Part shown: in pieces, positions 35,801 through 45,333 of the stretch
How positions within the stretch are numbered: position 1 is the first letter of the stretch
How the letters are laid out: every line of letters begins with the position of its first letter
From: an uncultured Kiritimatiellota bacterium
GTDB lineage: Bacteria > Verrucomicrobiota > Kiritimatiellia > RFP12 > UBA1067
Assembly: GCA_934675625.1 (NCBI GenBank)
Contig: CAKURH010000001.1
Span: forward strand, 1-64,000
Length of the DNA stretch: 64,000 nucleotides
Direction of reading: 5' to 3'
Notes under the pieces: generated by a model
Database searches by the model: none
Told to the model about the DNA's origin: nothing
Seen by the model: only the letters and a program-made list of their open reading frames with translations
Position numbers and translations under genes: made by a program

Positions 35801-36648
35801 AATGCACTTATAAAGAATATGGCCGTTCTATCTATGACAAGACGTTCGATCATGAACTGCAAGGACTTGTGACTCGGAAAAAGAAGGTCGGTGAGAAAGA
35901 GGCCGAACGAATGGCGCAAAAGGAAGCCATCAAGGTGGCTGTCCTTGAAACGATGCGGGCGTTTCCGCAAATCGAGCCTGCCTTGATTTGGAGGGGAATT
36001 TATGAGGTGCATATCCATCGCAAGAGTGGACTGGATGACAAGTCCGTGATTGATCGCGTCGTAAGCGCTGATCAGAGTTGGAAGAAGTCGAGTGGGCATG
36101 CGTTTGAGGAAATGATCAAACTCTTGGCAAACGATGCTCTTGTCGGCACGGGAATCGAGATTCTTCTTCAGAGAGACCTCAATACGATTATCAAGGCGGG
36201 TGAGCTTGCCAATGAACCGCGTGACATCAGTTGGCTGAAGGAACAAATCAAGGGAAGCGTCTTTGATCTGTTTGCAACATGCGTAAATAAGGATGGAAAG
36301 CGGTTTTGTTACGGATGCATTCAAAGCAAGACAAGCATACGAGACCGCGTGACACGGGATCGCGAGCCATCTTTGGCGGCTATGCATTCGTTCTTCTGGA
36401 GCACGGTCATTGTCTTGGATGGCGATTTTATGAAGAATCCAAAGTTCCTCGCAATGGTCGATGGAGGGACGCACGAATATCCTGATAACGGATGGCATGG
36501 CATGTACGTGTTCTCGGATCTTTATAAGGGACAACGAGTCTATCCCATTCATGTTGATTTCAAGAGATTCGCCGAACATGCAAAGATTGCGGCTGAGTAT
36601 TGGAAAACCCAGCGACAGTGGTTTGACGAGAAGTGGAAGGCCGAATAA
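35797..36648 (+). CDS. Type II restriction endonuclease, BsaWI-like
   Basis: This 283-aa protein is translationally coupled to the C5 methyltransferase (ATGA overlap). A plausible PD-(D/E)xK site is Glu 104 in SGHAFE, Asp 156 and Gln 176-Ser-Lys 178. It is followed by a charged stretch KTSIRDRVTRDRE (178-190) that recalls the R-(D/E)R element with which CCGG-family enzymes contact CCGG. The C-terminal FLAMVDGGTHEYPDNGWHGMYV also recalls the BsaWI group (recognition WCCGGW). The gene is clearly less G/C-rich than the glycosidase genes, with unlike codon use, so it is probably acquired. The restriction role is likely from context; the exact specificity is inference. Confidence 0.7.
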   Translation: MKCTYKEYGRSIYDKTFDHELQGLVTRKKKVGEKEAERMAQKEAIKVAVLETMRAFPQIEPALIWRGIYEVHIHRKSGLDDKSVIDRVVSADQSWKKSSGHAFEEMIKLLANDALVGTGIEILLQRDLNTIIKAGELANEPRDISWLKEQIKGSVFDLFATCVNKDGKRFCYGCIQSKTSIRDRVTRDREPSLAAMHSFFWSTVIVLDGDFMKNPKFLAMVDGGTHEYPDNGWHGMYVFSDLYKGQRVYPIHVDFKRFAEHAKIAAEYWKTQRQWFDEKWKAE

Positions 36649-36737
36649 GGCTTGTCGTGGTGTGTGTGCCGAGTGAGTTCAGAGGATGTGTTGAAGAAGA
36701 AGCGAAAGATTTTGGTTGTGCTCGGATTGAGAGGTGA

Positions 36738-37928
36738 ATGATGAAGTGCTTGCTCGGTCGGCTCAAGTTTTTGAACGCCATTCTCCTGATTGCAGCCCTC
36801 TGGGCGGCGCAAGGTTCGGGTGCTGCCGAGAAGACGAATGTCTTCTTCGTACATGGCGCAAACGTGAGTGAACGTGAATCGCATATCTGGGCGTCGGTGA
36901 TGTTCAAGCGGCTCTGGCAGTCGGGTGCGAATATGGAGTTCTGTCCCGTGGCGTGGGAGTCAGACATCGGCCCGGCCTACAACTATCATGTCAACGCCTC
37001 AAACGCCTTCGTCACCGCCCGTCGCCTCGCGTCGCTCATCAATGGTGCGTCAGGGCGCAAGGTGGTGATTGCGCACAGCCTTGGCACGATGGTTGTTGCG
37101 GCGGCCATTCAGGACTACGGTCTGCAGGTCGACAAGTTCATCATGCTCAATTCTGCGATTCCGTCAGAGGCGTTTGAACCGTCGTTGGCCGACTATTCGC
37201 CAGAGAACCATCTTGTTCATGCGGATTGGACAGATTATCCGTCTCGATGCTGGGTGGCGCGATGGCACGAATTCTTTGTCAAGGATCCGAATGATGCGCG
37301 CGCCAAGCTGACGTGGAAGGGGCGTTTTTCCAAGGTGAAGTCTGTTGCCGTCAACTTCTATTCATCGGGCGATGAGGTTGAGGAAATCTACTTGGATAGC
37401 CAGAATCCGGCTTGGTATAATGGCGTCAGCCCGTCAGGCAATTGGGGTGATCGCTACTCGTGGCACAAGCAGGAGATTTGGAAGGGGCGCAAATCACTTC
37501 TCGGCTTCATGGGCACGACGGACTGGTCTGGTTGGGGGTTCCGAACAAAAGGCCTGTTGAATACGCGTGTGTGGTCTGTCGCTGATGCGAATGCCGTCAC
37601 GGATTTTGCCGTTTTCAAAACAAACACCGTGTTTTCCCTTAGCCCAGGTTCCATCTCTGACGCAGAAAGCTCGCGTTTGATTATTGATGCACATTTGGCA
37701 CAAGGAATTCCTGCACTGTCTCCACCGACGGGTCGAACGAACCTGACCGAATATGGGATTCCGTCTTTTGACTTGAACACGCCGGAGTTCATGTCGAGCA
37801 AGTGGCCTCGTTGCGAACCAGGAGACGAACTTTCCTTTCGGTGGCTTCATTCGGACGTCAAAAATGTTGCCTATCATTACACGTACCCGCTTTTTCGGAA
37901 GATCGTTGAGATCGGAGGCTTGAAATGA
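36738..37928 (+). CDS. Secreted alpha/beta hydrolase (lipase-like)
   Basis: This 396-aa protein has a signal peptide (LLIAALWAAQGSGAAE). The alpha/beta-hydrolase landmarks are TNVFFVHGANVS (oxyanion strand) and VVIAHSLGTMV (nucleophile elbow, Ser about residue 115). A large C-terminal part has no recognised domain. A second in-frame ATG at 36741 fits the GAGGTG ribosome binding site better than 36738. It lies in the same lower-GC stretch as the restriction-modification pair and overlaps the next gene by 4 nt. The substrate is unknown; an esterase acting on host or plant material is possible. Confidence 0.65.
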   Translation: MMKCLLGRLKFLNAILLIAALWAAQGSGAAEKTNVFFVHGANVSERESHIWASVMFKRLWQSGANMEFCPVAWESDIGPAYNYHVNASNAFVTARRLASLINGASGRKVVIAHSLGTMVVAAAIQDYGLQVDKFIMLNSAIPSEAFEPSLADYSPENHLVHADWTDYPSRCWVARWHEFFVKDPNDARAKLTWKGRFSKVKSVAVNFYSSGDEVEEIYLDSQNPAWYNGVSPSGNWGDRYSWHKQEIWKGRKSLLGFMGTTDWSGWGFRTKGLLNTRVWSVADANAVTDFAVFKTNTVFSLSPGSISDAESSRLIIDAHLAQGIPALSPPTGRTNLTEYGIPSFDLNTPEFMSSKWPRCEPGDELSFRWLHSDVKNVAYHYTYPLFRKIVEIGGLK

Positions 37929-38851
37929 AATTGTTCGTTCAGATGTTATGCCTGACTGTGTGCGTGTGCCCAGTTCTTGCCTATGATCTGCTTCGCGAGG
38001 GCGCTGTTGCGGATGTTCGACTTCAGGTCTTAGACGATCAGGGGACTCCAGTCGAGGGGGCTTTGGCCACAATTTGCTTTCAAAGGACATTCGAAAAGTC
38101 AGATGTCGTCACGTGTAAGACGGACAAAGACGGTACGTGTGCGGCAAAGCATAAGACAATCGGCGGCCTACGCGCTTATTTAGAAAAGGATGGCTATTAT
38201 AAGACGTCCATTCAACCGTTATTTCGGCAATGGGAGTGGCGAAAAGCGCAAGAGACGCAGAAATGGTCGGCGTGTACGATGGAGTCGACGGTTTGTCTCA
38301 AAAAGAGGCGTATGCCTGTTCAGACGGCCTTCCACGCTGTCGATTTCAAGCCGTTCCCGGACACGAACGTTGTCGTGAAACTCGACTTGGAGACGTTGGC
38401 GTGGTGTCCGCCCTACGGAAACGGTCGCCACGACGATCTTCACCTTGTCTTTGACGGATGGCGCAATCCGAACGACTGGGACGATTTCCACGAGCACCTG
38501 AAGGTCGAGATGCCGAATGGCGCGGATGGGTTCTATGTGGCGAAAACCGATCCGACGAGCGCGTTCAAGTACGCCTATGCGGCTGACACGAACGCAACGT
38601 ACCGTAAGTCGTTCACGTTTCGCCATGTCCACAAGGCGGAGGGCATTACGGAGTCGAAGCGGCTTGCCGCCGACGAGTATCTGATCTATCGCGTTCGGAC
38701 GCAGACGAACGAGTTCGGTCAGGTGACACGGGCGCATTACGGGCGCATCGGAGAGAAATTCAGCCAGTACATCGGCCTCTCGATCAAGAGTTGGTTCAAC
38801 TCGAACGAGAACGACACCAATCTGGAGGATGCGCGGCAGAGTGTGTGGTAG
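37925..38851 (+). CDS. Secreted protein with Ig/SpaA-like domain, function unknown
   Basis: This 308-aa protein has a signal peptide (MLCLTVCVCPVLAYD). It opens with a carboxypeptidase-regulatory/SpaA-like beta domain (ADVRLQVLDDQGTPVEGALATICF, then TCKTDKDGTC). The rest shows no family I recognise. It overlaps the lipase-like gene by 4 nt (ATGA), so the two products are probably made together and may interact at the envelope. Base composition remains below that of the glycosidase genes in the first half and rises towards the end. No paralogue is present in the window. Confidence 0.6.
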   Translation: MKLFVQMLCLTVCVCPVLAYDLLREGAVADVRLQVLDDQGTPVEGALATICFQRTFEKSDVVTCKTDKDGTCAAKHKTIGGLRAYLEKDGYYKTSIQPLFRQWEWRKAQETQKWSACTMESTVCLKKRRMPVQTAFHAVDFKPFPDTNVVVKLDLETLAWCPPYGNGRHDDLHLVFDGWRNPNDWDDFHEHLKVEMPNGADGFYVAKTDPTSAFKYAYAADTNATYRKSFTFRHVHKAEGITESKRLAADEYLIYRVRTQTNEFGQVTRAHYGRIGEKFSQYIGLSIKSWFNSNENDTNLEDARQSVW

Positions 38852-38914
38852 CTGTTCGCACGTCATTGCCATGACTATTAACCAACAACGAACGACACTA
38901 GGGAACAAACAACC

Positions 38915-40951
38915 ATGACAACATCCATGCTTCTCTGCGCGATTGCGCTTGTGTCCGATCCGCTGGCCGGACGGCTCTGCGGAACGGGGCCGACGCCGCC
39001 TGAAGGCTACTCGCCGCCGCTGATCTCGAACGGCGACCTCAACATGCTCGTCGAATGGACGGGCGGGCAAAGCGGCGCCGAATACAACAAGATGCTCACG
39101 ACCGTCTACTGGCAGGGACGGCGCGGCCCCGCGCGTGATGCGGAGCTCTTCGCGTTCGGTCGCTTCAACCCGACGCTGGCGATTGACGGCAACTTGGTCG
39201 GACTCCCGACGGCGTGGTCGCAGACGCTCGACATCCGCAAGGCGCTCGTCACGTGCGTGGGCGCGTTCGACGAGGGGCTGGAGGCGACGACCGAGATCTT
39301 CTGCGCGCTTGACCGCAACGTCGTCGCGATCCGCCGAACGGTCGCGAACACGGGCAGCAAGCCGATCAACCTGACGCTCGACCTCGACTACACGATCGAT
39401 CCGCACGGCCGCCTTGTCGGCGCGTGGACGAAGCAGGATCGCTACTTCGAGACCTCGCCCTACGTCCGCATGCGCGGCATCTGGGACGAGCCGAACACCG
39501 ACGTCCGCCGCGTCTTCCACGGTCTCACCTACGGACAGAACGTGATTGGCTTCGACATCGCCGTGACGGCCTGTGACGGCGGGCTTATCCGCCGCGACGT
39601 CACGCTCGCGCCGGGCGCGAAGACGTCCCACGCCTGGTTCGTCACCTACTCCGACACGTTCGAGAAGACGCCGACGGCGATTCCGCAGACCGACTGGGAT
39701 GGCCTCTTTGCCATTCATGCGAAACTCTGGGCTGACTACTGGGCCGAGAGCTTCGTGCGCCTGCCGGACGCGAGACTCCAGCGCATGTACGACGTGCAGC
39801 AGTATCACCTCCGCTGCAACGCGACGCGCTGGGGTTTCCCGGTCGGCATCTTCCCGTTCCACTGGCAGGGCAAATACTTTGGCTTCGACGAGATGTACAT
39901 CCACGACGGCCTCGTCTCGTCCGGCCACTTTTCGGTCGCGCGGCGCTGCCCCGACTGGCGCTACGCCGTCATGCACCGCGCGCTCACGCGGCAGAGCCAC
40001 TACACGCGGCGCGGCAAGTACGGCGCGCGGTGGCTCTGGATGTCGCTGGAGGAGGGCGACGTCGAGACGGCCGGCATCGGCTTCTGGATGGACCACATCT
40101 TCGCAATGGGCTCCATCGCCCGCAGCGCATGGACGCAGTACGCCTATTCGGGCGACCGGGACTACCTCGAAAAGGTCGGCTACCCGATCGTCCTCGAATG
40201 TGCGCGTTTCTACCGCAACAACTGGATTCTCGAAGGGCCGGACGGCGTTGCGTGGATCGGACGCTGCACCGACCTCGAACGCCTCGGCCCGTCGAAGGAC
40301 AAGGCGTTCCTCTCGACCTGCTCGGCGATCTACGCCCTGCGCGTCGCGGCGGACGCGGCGGACGTCCTCGGCGTCGACCGGGACGAGGCGGCGGACTTCC
40401 GCGCGACGGCGGATCGCCTCGTGAAGGGGTTGCCGACCGACCCGACGGGAACGCGCTACGTCGCCTACGAGAACTGCACGGAGGAGTCGGTCGGCACGCT
40501 TGGCGGGCTCTATCCGTTCCCGATTTTCCCGCAGGGTGAGGTGCGCCAGACGAACGCGGCGTGGCATTTCATCAACGCGGGCAAGGCGGCGGGGAACATG
40601 TATCCGATGGGCAAGAGCGTCTGTCCGTGGTACGCGGCGAAGATGTCCGCCTCGATGACGGCGCTCGGCGACCGCACGGAGCCGGTGCGCTGGCTTCAGG
40701 AGGCGGCGGGGGCGATGGGCCCGTTCGGCGAGACGTGGGAGATCAACGAGCCGGGGCTGCGCATCCACCCGTGGTTCACGACGGCGAGCGGCAACTGCGT
40801 CTTTGCGGTGAACGAGATGCTCGTGCGCGGCACGGTGCCGAAGTCGTGGACGGACTACGCCTTCCGCCTACCCGACGGCCATGGCCGCTGGATCGACCGC
40901 GAAGTGAAGGGTGGGCGCATCGTCCGCAACGCGGTGACGGACGCATGGTGA
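38915..40951 (+). CDS. Glycoside hydrolase of (alpha/alpha)6-barrel type
   Basis: This 678-aa protein starts with a weak signal-like segment. An N-terminal beta-sandwich (LISNGDLNMLVEWTGG, ALDRNVVAIRRTVANTGSKPINLTLDLDY) is followed by an (alpha/alpha)6 barrel (GKYFGFDEMYIHDGLV, GARWLWMSLEEGD, GRCTDLERLGPS, FGETWEINEPGL). This resembles GH65/GH95/GH63-type enzymes, but I cannot place it in one family. Candidate catalytic acids are Asp in CTDLERLG and Glu in ETWEINEP. It is transcribed alone, after a 63-bp spacer of AACGAC-like words, and ends before folC, which has its own promoter. It probably cleaves an oligosaccharide; linkage is unknown. Confidence 0.6.
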   Translation: MTTSMLLCAIALVSDPLAGRLCGTGPTPPEGYSPPLISNGDLNMLVEWTGGQSGAEYNKMLTTVYWQGRRGPARDAELFAFGRFNPTLAIDGNLVGLPTAWSQTLDIRKALVTCVGAFDEGLEATTEIFCALDRNVVAIRRTVANTGSKPINLTLDLDYTIDPHGRLVGAWTKQDRYFETSPYVRMRGIWDEPNTDVRRVFHGLTYGQNVIGFDIAVTACDGGLIRRDVTLAPGAKTSHAWFVTYSDTFEKTPTAIPQTDWDGLFAIHAKLWADYWAESFVRLPDARLQRMYDVQQYHLRCNATRWGFPVGIFPFHWQGKYFGFDEMYIHDGLVSSGHFSVARRCPDWRYAVMHRALTRQSHYTRRGKYGARWLWMSLEEGDVETAGIGFWMDHIFAMGSIARSAWTQYAYSGDRDYLEKVGYPIVLECARFYRNNWILEGPDGVAWIGRCTDLERLGPSKDKAFLSTCSAIYALRVAADAADVLGVDRDEAADFRATADRLVKGLPTDPTGTRYVAYENCTEESVGTLGGLYPFPIFPQGEVRQTNAAWHFINAGKAAGNMYPMGKSVCPWYAAKMSASMTALGDRTEPVRWLQEAAGAMGPFGETWEINEPGLRIHPWFTTASGNCVFAVNEMLVRGTVPKSWTDYAFRLPDGHGRWIDREVKGGRIVRNAVTDAW

Positions 40952-41007
40952 CGGTCTGCGGCGGACGCACGGCGGCGGTGCGGCGTTTGCGGCGGACGGG
41001 CCACGTG

Positions 41008-41016
41008 TGGTATAAT
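41008..41016 (+). promoter_or_regulatory. Extended -10 of folC (leaderless)
   Basis: TGGTATAAT with hexamer 41011-41016 ends 7 nt before the ATG at 41024. No Shine-Dalgarno is present. Confidence 0.65.
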
Positions 41017-41023
41017 CCGCCTG

Positions 41024-42331
41024 ATGACAAAGTTGACAAACGATTCGTTTCTGTCCGAACTCGCGGCGCGTCGGCGCTTCGGCATGAAGCCGGGGCTCGG
41101 GACGATTGCCGCGCTCTGCCGGGCGCTGGACGACCCGCAGCGGCGGTTCAAGGCGATCCATGTCGCCGGCACGAACGGCAAGGGCGCCGTCTGCGCGATG
41201 CTCGACGCGGCATTGTGCGCATCTGCCGCCGTCGGCGCGGCCGGTGCCGTCGGCCGCTACACGTCGCCGCACCTCGTGCGCCTCAACGAGCGATTCTGCC
41301 TCGGCGGCGCACCGGTGGCGGACGCGACGCTCGAACGCCTCGCCCGCACGGTGAACGCGGCGGCCTCCCGTCTGCCGTCCGCTGACGAGCTGACGTTCTT
41401 CGAGGCCCTGACGGCGGTCGCATTCCTGCTCTTCGCCGAGGCGCGGGTGTCCTGTGCCGTCCTTGAATGTGGTCTCGGCGGGCGTCTGGACGCGACGAAC
41501 GTCTGCGATCCCGCGCTCTGCGTCATCACGCGGATCGGGCTTGACCACTGCGACTGGCTGGGCGACACGGTCGAGCGGATTGCGGCGGAAAAGGCGGGGA
41601 TCGTCAAGCCCGGTGTGCCGGTCGTCCTCGCGGCGAATGCGCCGTCGGTCGTCGAAGTCGTTCGCGAGGCCGCTCGCGCGAAAGGGGCTCCGTTCTTCTA
41701 CGCGCCGGATCTCGCTTCGGACGCAGAGATTCCGGCGGACTTTTCGCTGCTGGGCGCGTTTAACCGGGAGAACGCGGTCACGGCCCTCGCCGCGCTGAAG
41801 GTTCTGCATCGCGTCGCGAACGGGGGGGCGGCGACCGAAGCCTTCCGTCTGCCGCCCCACGCGTTCGCGCACGTCGTCTGGCCCGGACGCTTTCAGCGCG
41901 TCGGCTCGTTTCTCGTCGACGGCGCGCACAATCCGCCGGCGGCGCGCGCACTCGCGGCGTCCCTCGCGCCGCTGTTGCCGGACGCGTCGCGGCGTCTCAA
42001 TCTTGTGTTCGGGGCCTGCGGCGACAAGGATGTCGCGGACGTCCTGCGTATCCTCTCGCCGTTCGTGCGGCGCGCCTTTGCCGTGCGCACGAACAATCCG
42101 CGTTCGCTCGCGGCGGAGGATCTCGCGGCGCGCATGCGCACGCTCGGTCTTGCGGCGACGCCGTGCGCCACGCTGCGGGAGACGCTGTCGCGCTGTGCGC
42201 CGCGCACGGCGCCGAACGTCTCGACGCTCGTCTGCGGCTCGCTTTTCCTCGCGGGGGAGGCCCTTGTCGAACTGGGGGCCTATCCGTGGTCGACGACGCG
42301 TTTCGATCCGTCCGAGCGACTGCGCGCGTAA
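41024..42331 (+). CDS. folC: Folylpolyglutamate synthase / dihydrofolate synthase
   Basis: This 435-aa Mur-ligase-fold enzyme adds glutamate to folates in the cytoplasm. The ATP P-loop is HVAGTNGKGAV (Gly 49-Gly 54), followed by GRYTSPHLVRLNERF, the typical FolC omega-loop region, then ECGLGGRLDATNV and GLDHCDWLGDTVERIAAEKAGI. The C-terminal ligase domain carries LVDGAHNPPAARAL. Length and motif order match bacterial FolC. Whether it also has dihydrofolate synthase activity cannot be decided. It has its own leaderless-type promoter. Confidence 0.95.
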   Translation: MTKLTNDSFLSELAARRRFGMKPGLGTIAALCRALDDPQRRFKAIHVAGTNGKGAVCAMLDAALCASAAVGAAGAVGRYTSPHLVRLNERFCLGGAPVADATLERLARTVNAAASRLPSADELTFFEALTAVAFLLFAEARVSCAVLECGLGGRLDATNVCDPALCVITRIGLDHCDWLGDTVERIAAEKAGIVKPGVPVVLAANAPSVVEVVREAARAKGAPFFYAPDLASDAEIPADFSLLGAFNRENAVTALAALKVLHRVANGGAATEAFRLPPHAFAHVVWPGRFQRVGSFLVDGAHNPPAARALAASLAPLLPDASRRLNLVFGACGDKDVADVLRILSPFVRRAFAVRTNNPRSLAAEDLAARMRTLGLAATPCATLRETLSRCAPRTAPNVSTLVCGSLFLAGEALVELGAYPWSTTRFDPSERLRA

Positions 42332-42461
42332 TGCGTTGAGGCTTCGCGGCGGGGCTCTTTGGGCTTCCGCGCGCGGACGACGGCCGCCGCGCGCCGCGCC
42401 GCGACAGGTGTTAGCTTCTCTGATGCAAAAGTGGCCTGACGCAAAAAAGTGGCTGGCCAGT

Positions 42462-42491
42462 TTGGATTTTCGGACGGATTTTTGCTATGCT
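42462..42491 (+). promoter_or_regulatory. Promoter upstream of the broken gene
   Basis: TTGGAT (42462-42467), 18-bp spacer, TATGCT (42486-42491) with a TGC extension. GAGGAACAGG precedes the ATG at 42542, so a leader of about 45 nt with a ribosome binding site is predicted. Confidence 0.5.
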
Positions 42492-42541
42492 ACGAACCGT
42501 AGACGCGAACGTCTCGCGTAAACCCAACCGAGGAACAGGCC

Positions 42542-42858
42542 ATGACAAAGAGAAAAGCACGTAATGAAAAGCCGCAGGGGCGGCTAGTCGAGACAGGCGT
42601 CCGCCCGGCTGGCGTGGCTCTGCTGTCGTTGGCGTGCGCAGGTCTGCTCTCCGGCTTCGCGACAGGGGCTGACCTCTCCCCTAGGGGGGGGGCGGCAGCG
42701 ACGGCGGGCTCACGGCGGGGCGCGACGCGCGCACGTGGGGCAAGCCCGATCCGCGCCTCTTCGACGTCGTCCTGCCCGACTTCTTCGAGGTGGACTTCGT
42801 CCGCGTCTACGACGAGGGGCCGGACGGAACGGAAAATGAGAATTCTGTGCGGAACTAA
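42542..42858 (+). pseudogene. Remnant of a secreted beta-jelly-roll protein, frameshifted at a G9 run
   Basis: The 5' part, from the ATG at 42542, encodes a signal peptide (VALLSLACAGLLSGFATGADL). A run of nine G follows (42684-42692), where this frame loses sense. In the frame shifted by one the next residues are GGSDGGLTAGRDARTWGKPDP, then LPDFFEVDFVRVYDEG, ending at the TAA 42856-42858. The last phrase resembles the C-terminus of GH16-type proteins (VDYVRVY). Either the middle of a larger gene was deleted, or a short protein is frameshifted by the G run. Promoter and ribosome binding site remain. The GH16 link rests on one short motif. Confidence 0.6.
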
Positions 42859-42876
42859 TCAAAAGGAGATCCAGAC

Positions 42877-45300
42877 ATGCAACTCACCACAATCTTGGCG
42901 GCTTCGGCCTTGCAGTTCGCGACCGGCATCACGACTGACCGTCCGGCGGGCGTCTTCATCGAGGGCGTCGGCGCGGCGTTCAGGACCGAGGGCGCGGCGG
43001 CGTTCACGCGCTGGACGGTGACGGACTTCTTCGAGACGGAAGTCGCGTCCGGCGCGTGGCCGACGAACGGCGTTTCGCTCGTCCTGCCCGCGCTGGGGCC
43101 CGGCTACTACGAGCTGGACGCCGAAGGGGCGGACGGTGTGCGCGGTCACTTCGCGTTCACGGTGGTGCGCGATCCGGCGACGCGACGACCGCCGGCCCCG
43201 GACTCGCCCTACGCGATGATGGCGGGCGGGAGCGCCTGGCCGAAGGGCGACCCGGAGAAGACGAACGCCGACCTCATGCGTCTCGCGGGGCAGGCCTCCG
43301 TGCGCAAGATCTACCGCTGGGAGCACATTGAGAAGGAGCCGGGCAAGTTCGAGCTTGTGCCGCACCGCGACTTCACGCAGACCTATGCCGCCGCCGGCGT
43401 CAAGGTCTGCGGCATGATCCACCGTCCGCCGAAATGGGCGGACACGGCCGTGGTCGTGCCGCGCAACCTGCGGCAGATGTACGCGTTCTGCCGCCGCCTT
43501 GAGCGCGAGTTGGGCGGCGCGATGTGCGCGTGGGAGATCTACAACGAGCAGGACCTTCCGCAGTCCGTGGGCGACGGCTGCTGGAACTACACGGCGGCGC
43601 AAAAGGCGTCCTATCTCGGCTTCAAGTCGAAGAACGCCGAGCGGATCGTCTTCGGCGGGGCTCTCTGCCTCGACGTGGGGCTCGGCTATGACAGCCTCTG
43701 GCTCGACAACGACGGCGCGTACTATTCGGACGGCCTCAACTACCACACCTACTTTCCGCTCGGCGCGAACGACAAGTGGTTTGGCGAATGGCGTGACCTG
43801 CTTGCGAAGTACGGCATCATGAACTGGGCGACGTGGGTGACGGAAGACTGCACGAACCAGGAGGGGGACGCGCTCGTGGAGCGTCCCGGCACGCCGAACC
43901 GCGCGCACACGAAGGACCAGGAGCGTCTGCTGGCCGAGTTCTACGCGAAGGACCAGGTCTTCAAGCAGATGAACGGCGTCAGCCGCTCGTACTTCTTCAT
44001 CCTCGCGGCCTACAACGAGCGCGAGGGCCGCAAGGACTGGGGCATCTACCGCCGCGACGGGACGCTGAAGCCGTGTTATGCGGCGGCCGCGACGCTGACG
44101 GGCGAACTGGAGGGCGCGACGCTGCTGGGCGAGGTCGCGTTGCCGGACGCGCGGCTCAAGGGCTTTCTCTATGCCCAGCCGGACGGCCGGCGCACGCTCG
44201 TCTACTGGACGGTGACGGACTTTGAGCGCCAGGTCGAACGCGACAGGGCCTTTCAGGACGCGCCGCTGCAGGATGTCGCGTTTGCGCTGCCTTTGCCGAA
44301 AGGCGACTACCGCGCGGTGCGGCTGACGGGCGACCGTCGCACCGTCTCCGTCACGGGAACGTCCGCCGCGCTTGTCGCGACGCGCTATCCGGCGTATCTG
44401 ACGGGCCGCTTCGACCTGCCGGTCGTGCGCCGCGCCGTGCCGATGGGCAGGCTCGTCGCGCCGCGTCCGCCGGCGGGGACGGACCTCACGCTGATCGTGC
44501 GGGCGGACGGCGAGAGGGACGCGACGCGCATCGGTTCGAGCGGTCGGCGGCTGGACTTGCTGACGGAGACGCCGAACCTGACGATACAGGTCTGGAACCT
44601 CTCCCGTGACCGCAAGCGCGGGCGGCTCGTCTGGGACGGCGCGAAGCTGGAGGGCGTGCCGGAGGCGTTCGACCTGCCGCCGGCGGGCTGTGCCGAGTTC
44701 ACCGTGCGGCTCTCGCTTCTCGACCTGAAGTCAGGACAAGGGCGGCTCAACCTGCGGTGCGTGGCAGACAGCGGAAAATCGACGGCGTGCGTGATTCCGC
44801 TCTTCTCGGAATGGGCCTTTGCCCATGCCCGTACGCTGGAACCGTTCCTGCGGGCGAACGATCCGAAGGAATGGTACATGAACGGCAACGCCTCGAAGAT
44901 GTCGGTGACGTGGGACGAGCGGGAGCAGGCGATCTGCCTCGCGGCGGACTGGACGGGCGACAAGGTGGACGGCAAGTGGTTCTTTCCCGGCATCAAGATG
45001 AACGGGCCGGAAGGGCCCGTGTCGTCCGTCTGCGGCCTCGTGTTCGAGACGAAGAGCGAGCAGGACAAGGTGGAGAACGACTGGAAGACGTCGCTCGTGC
45101 AGGTGATGGGCGGCAAGATCGGCGGCTACGCGAACTGGCTGCAGGTGCCGCCTCCGTCCAGCGTGTGGGAGTCGCGGCAGGTCAACCTCGTTCATGATCC
45201 GGACATCCGCGAAGGGGCGACGAGCCTCCAGTACGGCGGCATGCCGGGCGCGGGCAACAAGGTGCGGATCTGGATCCGCAACATCCGTCTTGTGCGTTGA
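42877..45300 (+). CDS. GH39-like glycosidase
   Basis: This 807-aa protein has a strong ribosome binding site (AAGGAG, 42863-42868) before the ATG at 42877 and a short hydrophobic N-terminus that may act as signal peptide. After a beta domain comes a TIM barrel: RKIYRWEHIEKEPGKFEL, GMIHRPPKWAD, Glu 224 in WEIYNEQD as acid/base and Glu 323 in WVTEDC as probable nucleophile. The last 350 residues are beta-rich, with a CBM-like end. Its barrel is related to those at 24563 and 31352 but more distant, and it keeps the Asn-Glu pair. It directly follows the remnant gene and may share its promoter. The substrate is unknown. Confidence 0.65.
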   Translation: MQLTTILAASALQFATGITTDRPAGVFIEGVGAAFRTEGAAAFTRWTVTDFFETEVASGAWPTNGVSLVLPALGPGYYELDAEGADGVRGHFAFTVVRDPATRRPPAPDSPYAMMAGGSAWPKGDPEKTNADLMRLAGQASVRKIYRWEHIEKEPGKFELVPHRDFTQTYAAAGVKVCGMIHRPPKWADTAVVVPRNLRQMYAFCRRLERELGGAMCAWEIYNEQDLPQSVGDGCWNYTAAQKASYLGFKSKNAERIVFGGALCLDVGLGYDSLWLDNDGAYYSDGLNYHTYFPLGANDKWFGEWRDLLAKYGIMNWATWVTEDCTNQEGDALVERPGTPNRAHTKDQERLLAEFYAKDQVFKQMNGVSRSYFFILAAYNEREGRKDWGIYRRDGTLKPCYAAAATLTGELEGATLLGEVALPDARLKGFLYAQPDGRRTLVYWTVTDFERQVERDRAFQDAPLQDVAFALPLPKGDYRAVRLTGDRRTVSVTGTSAALVATRYPAYLTGRFDLPVVRRAVPMGRLVAPRPPAGTDLTLIVRADGERDATRIGSSGRRLDLLTETPNLTIQVWNLSRDRKRGRLVWDGAKLEGVPEAFDLPPAGCAEFTVRLSLLDLKSGQGRLNLRCVADSGKSTACVIPLFSEWAFAHARTLEPFLRANDPKEWYMNGNASKMSVTWDEREQAICLAADWTGDKVDGKWFFPGIKMNGPEGPVSSVCGLVFETKSEQDKVENDWKTSLVQVMGGKIGGYANWLQVPPPSSVWESRQVNLVHDPDIREGATSLQYGGMPGAGNKVRIWIRNIRLVR

Positions 45301-45333
45301 CATTGAACATAATAAAGAGAAAGGAAGACAACA

